Shown here in pieces: positions 1-15,659 of a stretch of DNA of 64,000 nt; the first letter of the stretch is position 1; each line of letters starts with the position of its first letter. The position numbers and the translations under genes are program-made. Origin of the DNA: Simmondsia chinensis (lineage: Eukaryota; Streptophyta; Magnoliopsida; Caryophyllales; Simmondsiaceae); the NCBI GenBank assembly GCA_018398585.1, contig JAGTTD010000016.1, positions 24,041,212 through 24,105,211 of the forward strand, written 5' to 3'. The notes below the pieces were generated by a model, which was not told where the DNA came from, searched no databases, and saw nothing but the letters and a program-made list of their open reading frames with translations.

Positions 1-79
1 AACAACGGTGGAACTACAACAAAAGAAAATTGCCGTTCGTGGATACATGCAGAATAAAGCAGAGGAATATGGTAATTCT

Positions 80-83
<4 letters not shown>

Positions 84-135
<52 letters not shown>
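84..135. repeat. Poly-C homopolymer, 52 nt
   Basis: An uninterrupted run of 52 C residues. The corresponding place in duplication copy 2 (about 2065-2080) has ordinary mixed sequence, so the run arose in copy 1 or is an assembly artefact. Its length should be treated as approximate. Confidence 0.9.
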
Positions 136-495
136 ACTTCCTTTTTTTTGTTCAATCCTCTAGTTCATATGTAGCGTCAGTCATAGTTCTTACAAGGTTA
201 AACAAGGAGTACTGAATGGACAAGGGATTATGCATTGGTTGTGGGCTCACAAATGTCAAACAGGACACAAACGCAAATGGTGGGCTACTCAAAAGAGGAT
301 AATGGGTTTAGTACCATAGGGTTCATAATTGCCAAGTATGCCTCCAATGTGCCTAGTATCAATGCATTTAGTGGCATCAATATTTTGAGACTTGCGCTAT
401 TGTAAGGACATCTTTTATTAATGTCAAATAAGAAAGACTTTTGGAATCTTGTTATATTGAAATTGCCATGCCATTAACAAAAATGTCATGGCAAT

Positions 496-608
496 AACAC
501 TACTAGTGGTGGCCATGGGCCGGGCTGGGCCGGGCCTAGGCCTCGCCTTGGCCCAGCGAGCCAGGCCCGTGCCCGGTGCAGGCCCGGCCCTCTTTTTTTT
601 TTCTTTAA

Positions 609-649
<41 letters not shown>

Positions 650-916
650 CATAATAGTACCTTATAAAATTACAAATATATTTTATAAAATAAAATGTAT
701 TATAACTTATTAAAAAAATACAATTATAACATCATAAATACAAAATACCATAATAAAAAAATATCATACTAAAATAAGTTATAATACCCAAACGGGCACT
801 AAACATTGGGGCCAAAAGCCCCACCGTGCTCGGGTTTTGGGCCGGGTCGGCCCAAAAGCGGTGGGCCGGGCCAGTTCGCGGGCCGACCCGGCCCGTTGGC
901 CACCTCTAAACACTAC
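496..916. mobile_element. hAT-type MITE, 405 bp, with 8-bp TSD
   Basis: The element occupies 504-908. Its ends are TAGTGGTGGCC and, read inward from the other side, TAGAGGTGGCC (10 of 11 identical), followed on both sides by GGGCCGGG-rich subterminal sequence. It is flanked by a perfect 8-bp direct repeat, aacactac, at 496-503 and 909-916. An 8-bp target duplication with short TA-G ends is the signature of the hAT superfamily. No transposase is encoded, so it is non-autonomous. The interior has a long AT microsatellite (611-647). The subterminal GGCCGGGC/GGCCCGGCC blocks can pair into a strong hairpin. The equivalent site in the tandem copy (near 2335) lacks it. Confidence 0.9.
611..647. repeat. 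(AT)n microsatellite
   Basis: About 18 AT units inside the hAT MITE at 504-908. Confidence 0.9.
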
Positions 917-2029
917 CCTATCTTGATTTCTTGAAGGTGAGAAAATACTATGGCAGCTAAGGTTGATGTGGGTGCTAAAGAACAATCTCAATTGAAACAA
1001 CAAAATGTTTTGTCAATAGTCAGCGCACCAAAGTAATTCCTACATCATGTATGGGGGTTAAGATTAGTGATGTTGACAAACTCGAAGCAAAGCGTATGAA
1101 GAAAAATGAGGCTATTTTAATCTATGAGGTGAATGTTCAAGAAGCTTACAAATCCAGCTCCAATGAGCCACACGTAATTGTAATAAACCCTTTTCCTCAT
1201 GCGATATGTATTGTTGAAGCTCTTGTAGTCAGTACCATCCTTTGATGGTCAATTTACTCGATTTCCAATTTATGCAAGGCTTGATATTGGTATTTGATGC
1301 TATGAGTGTTTAAAATCAATATCCTCCCTTCGTAATTTTAGTTTTAGATTCTAGGTGACCATCTCATAGAGTTGGAGTATAAAGCAGCAATAGAACTGAA
1401 TTTAATGGCTCAACTTTGATTGTTAGCGAACTTTGCTCTCATTGATACTTTCATAGCTGCTCATTGCTTTCTTCATCTATTTGTATTATAATTCCTATTA
1501 GTATTTGTATCCCAGCCGTAGGACAAGGGTGTTTTGGGAGGAAACATTTGATACAGCAGTTCAAGAAACAAGGGAGCAAGGGGAAAAACATTAAGGAAAA
1601 ATGACATTAGCATACAAGATGGTTATGTCACATTGAATTATATTTAGTTACAAGTCATTTAGGTAACTTGAGATATTTTGTGCAACTGAAATCATTATAG
1701 CTTTCTACAAATACTCAATTTTGTAGAAAATATCATCACGAATCAAATGAATAAATGATCTCTTTACTCTCTTCGGCTAACTTATCTTAGAATTCTCACC
1801 ACCTCAATTTAGACTCTTGAATCAAAGGTATCAAAAGAACTCGTTTCTTTCAACCTGTGATTATCAGTGGGTGACATCTACATCTTAATCTATTAGAAGA
1901 TTCAGAACATGGATGAAATTCTTGAAGGATTATGAACGCATGTACAAATTCTTACAGTGATGCTTTACAAATGCCTAAGAGCTGGCAAACTAGAGCAGAA
2001 ACACATTGAAAAAGAACTATTTCCGTCCA

Positions 2030-2945
2030 CAAATCCTCTACTTCATAGGGTTAAGAATATGGTGACTCCTTTTTGAACACCTTTGTTGAATCCTCTAGTT
2101 CATATATAGCATCCTCATAGTTCTTACAAGGTTAAAAATGGAGGACCAGACGGATAAGGGGTCACTCGTTGGCTCTGGGACTCACTGGTGTCAGCAAAGA
2201 CACTCGACCATAGTTAACATGCAAACAGTGGACAACCCAAATAGCACTATGATACAGTGTTACCATAGGGCTCAAAATAGTCAAGAAGGATGCCTCCAAT
2301 ATGCCTAGCATCAACGCATTTAGCGATGTCGATGTTTGGTGGTGAGTGAATTCTAGCTAAAGAACAATCTCCATTGAAATCCAAACATGTTTTTATCTAT
2401 AGTCAAACATACCTAAGAAGTTCCTACTTCATGTACGGAGAGGAAGCAGGGGGGCTAAGATTACTGTTGTTGACAAAATAACTGCACTGGGAAAAAAATA
2501 AGGATGTTCTAGTCCATGAGGTGAACAGCGTTCAAGAAGCTGTCAAATCTAGCTCCAATGAGCCACATATAGTTATGACAAACCCTCCTCCCAGTGCTCT
2601 ATTTATGGCTAAAGGTCTGGTGGTGAGAACATGCTTTAACGGTAAATTTACTCAATTTCTTGTTTGTGAATGGCATTGCTAATGGTGTTGAATGTCAAAG
2701 AGCATTTGAACTCAATTATCTCCCTTCGGTAACTTCTCTTTTGGATCTTGGGAAAGCATCATTTGAGCCAGTGTTCAAGTAACAGGCAGCAATTAGAACT
2801 CAATTTGGTAGCTGGACTTTGCTCATAGCTAAGGTTATTGATACTTCCATTGCTCTTTGCTGCTCATTGCTTTATCTTCTACTTGCAATTTTTTCTTCCT
2901 ATCAGTAGTTTTATTATGCCCTGAGGGAAAATGGAATAACAGTAG
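2030..2945. repeat. Tandem duplication, copy 2 (unidentified sequence)
   Basis: Diverged second copy of 1-1545, without the 52-C run and without the hAT MITE. Translation of the block matching the open frame of copy 1 meets several stops. It lies between 1 and 3161, where the next intron or exon of the minus-strand GH2 gene would be expected, but it shows no GH2 homology. Confidence 0.6.
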
Positions 2946-3056
2946 CGTTCCTTCATTGACCTTTCATTATATCATGGTGACTATTATTAGCATAAGTATA
3001 GATATTTCCCAAGTTTTCCGTTTCAAAAAATTAGAGTTGGTCCTACCTTAGTATCA

Positions 3057-9140
<6,084 letters not shown>

Positions 9141-9734
9141 GGCGACTTGTCAACTGCCAACCTATCAGCAGAGCATACGATGTAAGTATCATTAAAAGAA
9201 TATTAGAACCACATGCTGCGTACTAATGTGTGAACAGGAACATATATGAACACTTATTACACTTGATTTTTAAATCAAATAGTCAAATCCTCTACATCAT
9301 CTTTAGATTAGAATTGGGAGCCCAGAAGAAATAGAACTAAGTCCTGTAGTAGGTAAACCATAGTTGTAGGAACACCGGAATGCTAGCATATCATGCTAAG
9401 AAACTCAATTCAATGTTTCAAAGGTAGGTTCCTAGTTGAAACACGTAGCAAGCAAGAAGGAAACCCAATTCACCCAATGGTTGAATTGTTCGGACAAAAA
9501 AGAATACCTTTTTATACATTGATTCATTTTCCTAACCTTATTCAACAGCTTATTGGCTAATAATATCATTTGAAGAAAGGATTTCCATTAATTGAGCTCT
9601 ATTTTCATAGTCGTATACACTAGTCTTTAGAGAATAGAAGAACAGATATGCTGGTTAGTGCTTAGCATTAAATTTGTTTCGAAATGTTGATGCTTTAATG
9701 ATTCAATTAACTAAATTCCGGTATATATGTGTAT

Positions 9735-9876
9735 CTACAACAACAACGAATCCAGTGCCTCAAGGGCTCCCGCATATGCAAGGTCTGGGAGGGGTAGGAT
9801 GTACACAGCCTTACCCCTTCAGGGTGCTACCCTAAAGGGAGGTTGTGTACGAGGACCCCCGACCTGAGAAGCATGA
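9735..9876 (-). mobile_element. SINE tail, headless relative of the 5S-headed family
   Basis: Read on the minus strand it matches the 3' halves of the four 5S-headed elements: a CTCAGGT(C/T)GGGGG start, ACCCTGAAGGGG, a GGCTGTGTACATCC block, CCCAGACC, CGGGAGCCCTTGAGGCAC, then TTGTTGTTG at the end (plus-strand CAACAACAA near 9738). The 5S-like head is absent. The sequence beyond is AT-rich with 'aagcata' repeats (9876-9945). No convincing TSD was found, so it could be 5'-truncated or carry another head. Confidence 0.6.
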
Positions 9877-9899
9877 AGGCATAAAAATATAGAAGTATA

Positions 9900-10410
9900 C
9901 AAGCATACAAGCATCTAAGCGTAAGAGCATAAGAACACAACACAGAGTCGTATATAGATCAAATATATGGTAATATAAATGCTCTTTTCACATTCCTATA
10001 TATTTAACACACATGTTCCCCATATGTTTCTAACCTTAGAAACTTTTATGACTACTCACTCCCCACTCCCAGATCGTGCAACTATGGGTAAAACAAGCTA
10101 GAAGAACCGTGTGCAATCCAGTTGCACATGTACACTAATTGTTAGAGTTAACCATGCCAAATTGGTCTTATCACCACTCTCACCTTCAACTCCAATTCCA
10201 CATATAACCATGAAACAAGTGTAATCACAGAGTTGCTAGTGCCATATTCACTTCGCTTCCCCGTTTCCGAAGGAAATTTTTCAGATCCCCATGTTTCCCA
10301 AGAAAACACATTTAGAAGCCCCAACTTTCCAACTTTATAAAAAACTTTCTAAGTTGTTTGGGGGGGGGGGGGGGCGGTGTGGTTCTTATTCTAAATTTTC
10401 CAACCATTTT
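9900..10410. other. No gene seen
   Basis: AT-rich spacer. The only landmark is a 15-G run at 10360-10374. It lies in the proposed long 5' UTR intron of the GH2 gene. Confidence 0.5.
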
Positions 10411-10419
10411 CTAATTTTT

Positions 10420-11205
10420 CAGCTGCTCTTTGTTAGTTATTGGTTGTTGGCTAATAACTAGTTATTAGCTGTTAGTTGATAGTTGATAACTTTTGAGTGT
10501 TAGATGTTAGTAAATCATATCACATAAAATTTAAAATGTACACATTTGTTGTACCAACTAAATTATTTTAGTTATAAATTAAATATACATGGAAATATTA
10601 AATATTTTTTATAAAATAGAAAACAAAAAGATAAAATAAATATTTTTTATCAACTAATTATTTCCTCACTAACTAAATATTTTAAGAAATAGTTTAAAAA
10701 ATAAATTTAAAGTAAGGTGAAGACTTAGCACATGTGTATATATAGACAATTATTGGATAAAAGTATAATTGTGGTTCCTATCACCTAGCTTCTGGAGCAA
10801 AACGCTACTTGTCATAGTTTTTCAAACGCTAGTTTTTTGGCTCCAAAAAGTTGTAGTTATCACTAAAAGTTGGTGAACGCCCTGACTATGAAAATCATTG
10901 CCAAATATAAAATTTAATGTTTTAACTAAACAAATAATTAAATACAAACCAAAAAGAATTTTTACCACACACTTAGATTAGCTATTTCACTAGTCAAAAT
11001 ACTAAACACTAAATGAAAAGCTAGCAAAAAGCTTTTCACAAACATAACCTCCTTACTTGGGAAAAGCTTAAAGTTTACCTGCAAACATGTTAACAACTAA
11101 CAGCCAAAAGCTATCAACTATAAACTAGCAGCTATTAGCAAAATAACTATCTGCCAAACTACTAACAACCGACAACTATTAGCAAACAGCTCATTCCAAA
11201 TATAG
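10420..11205. mobile_element. MITE with long degenerate inverted ends
   Basis: The left arm (10423-10495) reads AGCTGCTCTTTGTTAGTTA then GGTTGTTGGCTAATAACTAG, with repeated TAGCTGTTAGTTGATAG motifs. The right arm, on the opposite strand (11200 downward), reads AGCTGTTTGCTAATAGTTG, GGTTGTTAG and TAATAGCTGCTAG...TAGTTGATAGC. Arms are about 80-100 bp with many mismatches. The centre is AT-rich and non-coding. Exact ends and TSD are not resolved. Confidence 0.55.
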
Positions 11206-11237
11206 CCATCAATTTCTAGCATCTCTTAAATTAAAAT

Positions 11238-11508
11238 TTTTTTAATCCTTTTAATAAAAAAAGAAAAGCAACATTCCCAGTGCTCCAAGAGCTCCCGCCT
11301 AAGCAGGGTCAGGGGGGGGATGTAAGCAACCTTCCCCCTTCAGGGTTTGTTTCTGAGAACCCCCAACCTGAGGGGTGCAACATAAGGAATTCCCAGGAGG
11401 TCACCTATCTTGGTACTACTCTCACTCAAGCACTCTTAACTTCGGAGTTCTAATGAGATCCGGTGCTTGCGTATTGGTACCCTCGTAGGTTTTTTAATCG
11501 TTTTAATA
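11238..11508 (-). mobile_element. 5S-headed SINE, copy 1 (element 11257-11489)
   Basis: Minus-strand element of 233 bp flanked by a 19-bp direct repeat with one mismatch (11238-11256 and 11490-11508, ttttttaatc(c/g)ttttaata). The head (about 11489-11365) resembles plant 5S rRNA: GCACCGGATC, CATTAGAACTCCGAAGTTAAG, GAGAGTAGTACCAAGAT, GGTGACCTCCTGGGAA, then TGTTGCACCCC, so the 5S part is near full length. The tail has CTCAGGTTGGGGGTTCTCAG, CCCTGAAGGGGGAAGG, a C-run, GGCGGGAGCTCTTGGAGCAC and ends ATGTTGCTTTTC. No LTR, PBS or coding frame is present. Confidence 0.85.
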
Positions 11509-11882
11509 TTTCCTTTAATTAAATACAAAGTTGTTCTCAACCAGGGTTAATATGCAGAGAGATTGAAGGGCTTTCCTATACTAGTTTATATTTTTCTAAT
11601 ATTAGTTTGTATCGGTTTTTTCTTCAAGCACATATTGTCCAGAACATATTCTACATTCTTTCTCAATATCTTTTCTTACCAAAAAGAAAGTATAAATTCA
11701 AACCTCCTTTGGGTGGGAGGCGAGCAATTTTTCAGTCAGCAATGATCTTGAGCCAAATGAAACCAAATACGATCAGAAGAACAGAAAAATCTGAATCTGT
11801 TTGCAGCATCTAAATAATACACTAACACAGGCACCAAGGTCCCATTTGGCGTATGGAAATGAAGCCTAGAATTGAAACTGAC

Positions 11883-12171
11883 GCTCCGTTTGTTTTAACA
11901 GAAAATAGGACTCTAGGAAGTGGTTTCATCTTTTCCGTCATTTGGCGCGCATGTTTTGACGGAAGAGATTTTCCGAGTGGAAAAGGTTTTCCCCTAGTGG
12001 AGGAAAAATGACTTCTTTTATAAAATTATGGAAGTCATGATTCCAAGTGGCACAATAAACTTTGCAGTGATCAACGTGCGGATAGGGATCAAATAGTTAT
12101 GAACTGGATGCAATATAAACCTTTAACGTCACAACGCCAGGCAGGAATTGGACCGAATAATCAAACGGAGC
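11883..12171. mobile_element. Possible MITE with 10-bp perfect inverted ends
   Basis: The ends are gctccgtttg (11883-11892) and caaacggagc (12162-12171), an exact 10-bp inverted pair around about 290 bp of non-coding DNA rich in 'ttttcc' and 'ggaaaa'. Flanking duplications are not visible, so this is tentative. Confidence 0.4.
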
Positions 12172-12237
12172 CAAATGTTACTTCGTCATTATTTTAGCAG
12201 AACAATTTTCATTATTCTAATTGTGATATAATATTGT

Positions 12238-12863
12238 ATAGGGAGATTATCAATTACATATCTCAAGATTTGAACATTTATTACATAGATACTCATATGT
12301 TTCAATAATATGCAATGATGTAAATAAAATTTTAAAAGTTTCATCATCCAAGTACTCTGAAGTTTAACAATTTTATGAATTAGGTATTTTTTGCAAAATT
12401 TGACAGATTCTCAACTAAAATTATTAACGGGAAGCATGAGTTCGACAACACATAGATATCCCTATCATAATGTGGTGATTTCTTTTACCAAAAAGGGCAC
12501 CAACACGCCGTCACCGGATCCCATGAGAACTCCGAAGTTAAGCGTGCTTGGGCGAGAGTAGTACCAGGATGGGTGACCTCTTGGGAAGTCCTCACCCTCA
12601 GGTTGGGGGCACTGGGAAACAGCCTCTCTTTAGGTTAACACCCTGAAGGGGGAAGGCTGCGTACATCCGCCCCCCCCAGACCCTGCGTAGGCGGGAGCCC
12701 TTGAGGCACTGGGTATGTTCCTTTTAATGTGGTGATTTCTTTTGTTGGAAAATGCTAGCATGACACATTATTTTGCTTATATTATATATATATATATATA
12801 TGATGTGATACTTAGGTAATAAATGCTCAAGTTTTAGGATACCTAAGAGATAATTTTCCTATT
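12238..12863. mobile_element. MITE with ~55-bp degenerate TIRs, split by a SINE
   Basis: The left end reads TATAGGGAGATTATCAATTA, then CAAGATTTGAACATTTATTAC. The right end, on the other strand, reads AATAGGAAAATTATCTCTTA, then AAAACTTGAGCATTTATTACC. They agree over roughly 40 of 55 positions. Removing the SINE at 12487-12724 and one TSD leaves about 370 bp. The MITE must therefore predate the SINE. Confidence 0.6.
12468..12743 (+). mobile_element. 5S-headed SINE, copy 2 (element 12487-12724)
   Basis: A 238-bp element bounded by a perfect 19-bp direct repeat, taatgtggtgatttctttt (12468-12486 and 12725-12743). The head, from about 12497, matches 5S rRNA: ACGCCGTCACCGGATCCCA, GAACTCCGAAGTTAAGCGTG, CTTGGGCGAGAGTAGTACC, AGGATGGGTGACCTC, TGGGAAGTCCTC. 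These include the type 1 pol III internal promoter boxes. The tail has ACCCTCAGGTTGGGGGCACT, GGGAAACAGCCTCTC, ACACCCTGAAGGGGGAAGG, CTGCGTACATCCGCC, CAGACCCTGCGTAGGCGGG and ends GGGTATGTTCCTTT. The flanking duplication and absence of LTRs point to LINE-mobilised retroposition. Confidence 0.9.
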
Positions 12864-13295
12864 TTATATACTTTCTATAGTTAAATTTTTATATTACTTT
12901 TTATATATGCCGTACTATTGCTGCTTAATTGTCCCATAACAAGATATAAGATGATTGGTGAAAAATGTTTCTTTCAAACCACATAAGAAAGCAACAATGC
13001 GGAACCAAGTTTTCCTTTAAAACAAACAATGGAAAACCTCAATCAAATTTTAAATTTCCTAGAAAAACCTTTTCCAAAGAAAATGCAATTCTTATAATCT
13101 ACTTTTCTGCCAAAATAAATGAAAGATGAAACTATAATTGGGGAATAGAAATTCATTTTGTTATTTGGTTAACCAGTTGGATTTGGAATTGTAGTTCCAA
13201 TGTCCAATTGCTTGGAATTAGATTTTAACTAAAAATCATACTTTCAAATTATTTGGATTGAGGGAAAAAATTGCAATTCCATAATCTATTGACCG

Positions 13296-13910
13296 AAAAC
13301 TTGAAATGGCCGCGCTCAATTAACCTCAAACTAAAGATGACTGGAAACCAAAAGAACCAACCCAACCTAAAATTTGACCGGAACTCGAGATGAACCAACT
13401 TGAATAACTCAAATGTAATATTATCCAACCTAACTTAAACCCGACCCAATCTAACTCAACCCAATCCAATTGATCTATTCCAAATGACTCTACCTCACTT
13501 AGATCGAACTTGAAGGTGACAAAGTTGACCTAAAGCCTTAAATGATCCAACCTAATTGACTCAAAACCTGAGATGACTTAGACCAAAACGAACCCACTAG
13601 AATCAATCTCAACCTAAATTTGACCCAACTCAAGATAACCCGAAATTCGAAATGACGCCACCTGAATAACACGAAACTAAGAATACTTGAGCCTGATATG
13701 ACTTGACCCAACTCAAAAACAACTTATGTTAGCTTGAATCCCAAAAATGACCCAACCCGATTAACCCAAAAACCAAGATGACTCCAACACGAAGTGATCC
13801 AACCTAAGTTGACTAGAAACTCAAAATGATCCGACCCGACCAAAACCCAACCCCAGTCATGCTGAAACCTGGATGCTACCACCCAATTGACACGAAACTG
13901 GAGATGACTC
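13296..13910. repeat. Degenerate minisatellite-like array
   Basis: About 600 bp of purine-poor sequence in which variants of 'gacccaacc(t/c)ga', 'aactcgaaa', 'gagatgac' and 'ccaacctaa' recur every 35-50 bp, for example near 13376, 13565, 13610, 13750, 13800 and 13890. No unit is perfect and the period drifts, consistent with an old tandem array. The open frame at 13826-14041 inside it is not credible as a gene. Confidence 0.5.
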
Positions 13911-14307
13911 GAATTGTCGTGGAATTACAATTCCAACCTATGAATTCATTTAACTATCCAAACAATGCAAGTCGCAATCTAATTCCAATTTCAAGTATCA
14001 AACAAACCCTAAAAGTCAACTCAAACATGTCCAATAAATGAACAAGCACCAACATAACGTCAAAATCCCAACAAATCTCGTTCAAACAGTTGACCCAAAA
14101 TCAAACCATCATCAATGTCGATCATAAACTAACCACAAACAACAATTAATGCCGATTGATGATCCATCAACCACGGATATTAAACTCAGCCAAAAAAAAA
14201 AAAAAAATTTCTAGTTCATTGACTGAGATTGCAAAAAGGAATGAAATTTGCAGCAGATGAATAAAATCTAAGGGTAGAAGATGAACGCAATTGGTGAAAT
14301 ACCTAAC

Positions 14308-14440
14308 CTTGGATAACAGAAATTGGGAGATTTCAACGAATAAGAAATCTAATCAAAGATAATATTGCTGGCCCCTCGTTGGGGAAAACCGTGCAGTGAG
14401 TGAGCTCTAAACTCATCATTATCCAGAGTCAAAGACGCAC
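14308..14440 (-). promoter_or_regulatory. Possible GH2 leader exon and promoter
   Basis: On the minus strand this gives GCACGGTTTTCCCCAACGAG and CTCCCAATTTCTGTTATCC, followed by a good donor, AAG|gttaggt, at 14308/14307. It would pair with the acceptor at 9163-9162, giving a leader intron of about 5.1 kb (9162-14307). Position and composition fit a plant 5' UTR exon, but there is no transcript evidence. The LTR nest starts only about 80 bp further upstream. Confidence 0.3.
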
Positions 14441-14517
14441 GGGTCTTGGGGCCATTTTACACGCGTGGGTATAAATAATATTAATAATAATAAATTTTGA
14501 ACTAATAAAAATGCCTA

Positions 14518-14578
14518 TGTTATAATGTAAACCTTCATAGTATTGAGTTATATCATTATTATTTATAGAGATACAAGA
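14518..14578 (-). mobile_element. Copia relic F: 3' LTR, distal part
   Basis: The minus strand reads TTGTATCTCTATAAATAATA, TATAACTCAATACTATG and ends CATTATAACA, a typical short copia LTR 3' half with a TATA-like and CTCAATAC motif. Its other half lies at 40889-40953, on the far side of element E. The two halves sum to about 125 bp. Confidence 0.55.
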
Positions 14579-14927
14579 TATTGATGCAGGAAGCTGAGCG
14601 AGAGAGGAGCTAAGACTAGGAGAGGCATGTCATGTGTGGAGCTCGTGCAATGAAATGGCCAACTCATTACCCAAATTAGTTATTTATATATTTTTATTTC
14701 TACGTTTGTATTTGCTTTATATTTTCTTTACTTTTGGAAAGTGGAAGTTAGTTAGAGGTAGCAAAGGTAGTGGATGTGAGAAATATATATCTAACATACT
14801 TGATTATATTGAATTTTTATCTTGAAAAGTTATATACAAAGTCTCTCTTCCTCCCCAAATTTCTTCTCTTTTTCCCTCAAATTCTCTCATTATCTTATTG
14901 TGTATCTTCAAAAAGGTATTGGTATCA
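14579..14927 (+). repeat. Element E 5' LTR
   Basis: 349 bp, ends in CA. The start dinucleotide is TA instead of TG. It is followed directly by the degenerate PBS at 14928-14940. Confidence 0.85.
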
Positions 14928-14978
14928 TTGATATTAGAGCCTTGATCCTCTGACTTGTGCTATCAATCTATTTTATGG

Positions 14979-15196
14979 CTAACAACACCAGATCCACTTC
15001 TAAATCCGTAGGGTTGAGGAGTCCTTGACATCGGAGATTCGATCAACCAATTCAGCAGTGGAGGAATTGAAAACTTCGATCCAGGAACTAAGCAGGATGA
15101 TCATTGGAGTATCATTGCAGCAGAGCAGAGCTAATAAAAGGGATTCTGCATCTAAAGGGAGTCAAAGCCAGGTCACCCCTAATCTTCCAGTTTTGG
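14979..15196 (+). pseudogene. Element E gag, N-terminal part
   Basis: Begins ATGGCTAACAACACC (MANNTRSTSKS). A shift or stop follows near 15026, then a frame with RSTNSAVEELKTSIQELS and NLPVL. The reading continues across the B insertion into DPDQGNAAGNHQYPA at 36239, which proves that the two parts were one gene. Confidence 0.75.
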
Positions 15197-15659
15197 TGTA
15201 ATACCCGGTTTATTTAAATTGGACTAGGTACTATAATATATGAAATCCAGGATAATTAAACTGGACTAGGTACTATAATAATACTAAAACCCACTGCTAT
15301 TCTGATTGGAATAAATAAATTAATAGATTAAAATTATTAAGTATCCATGCTAGGTATTGAAATATGATTAAGTTAATGGACTAATTATCATTAAGGTAGT
15401 CTCTAATAATACTAAAATAATTGAAGTATGTATATATGTTATAGTAGTAATAATAAGAATAAGAATAATAATAAATGAAAAAAAAGGGAAAGGAAAAGAA
15501 AAAAGAAAAGAAAAAATAAAAATAAAAATAAAGTAACCCCCCCCCCCCAACACGTTTCTCTCTCTTTCCCTCACGCAACTCTCCCTCCCTCACCGTCTCT
15601 CTCACCCTCACCATCTCTCACCCTCACCGCCCCTCTACCGTCGTCATCGGTGCCGCCAC

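Larger units (their letters stand above)
1..1545. repeat. Tandem duplication, copy 1 (unidentified sequence)
   Basis: This stretch aligns by eye with 2030-2945. Shared blocks are 'aatcctctagttcatat' followed by 'catagttcttacaaggttaaa' (near 153 and 2089), 'gcctccaatgtgcctag' against 'gcctccaatatgcctag' (near 340 and 2292), 'agctccaatgagccac' (near 1155 and 2550), and 'gctgctcattgctttc' (near 1457 and 2860). Copy 1 has two additions absent from copy 2: a 52-C run (84-135) and a MITE (504-908). A 64-codon open frame at 1051-1245 overlaps the best-conserved block, but the matching block of copy 2 is interrupted by stops, so I regard both as non-coding or pseudogenic. The source family is not recognised. 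Confidence 0.6.

Noticed and set aside
12497..12600. Functional 5S rRNA genes at the four 5S-like sites
   Set aside because: Each 5S-like stretch is fused to the same non-5S tail, is dispersed rather than tandem, carries substitutions, and at three sites the whole unit is bounded by direct repeats. These are retroposed elements.
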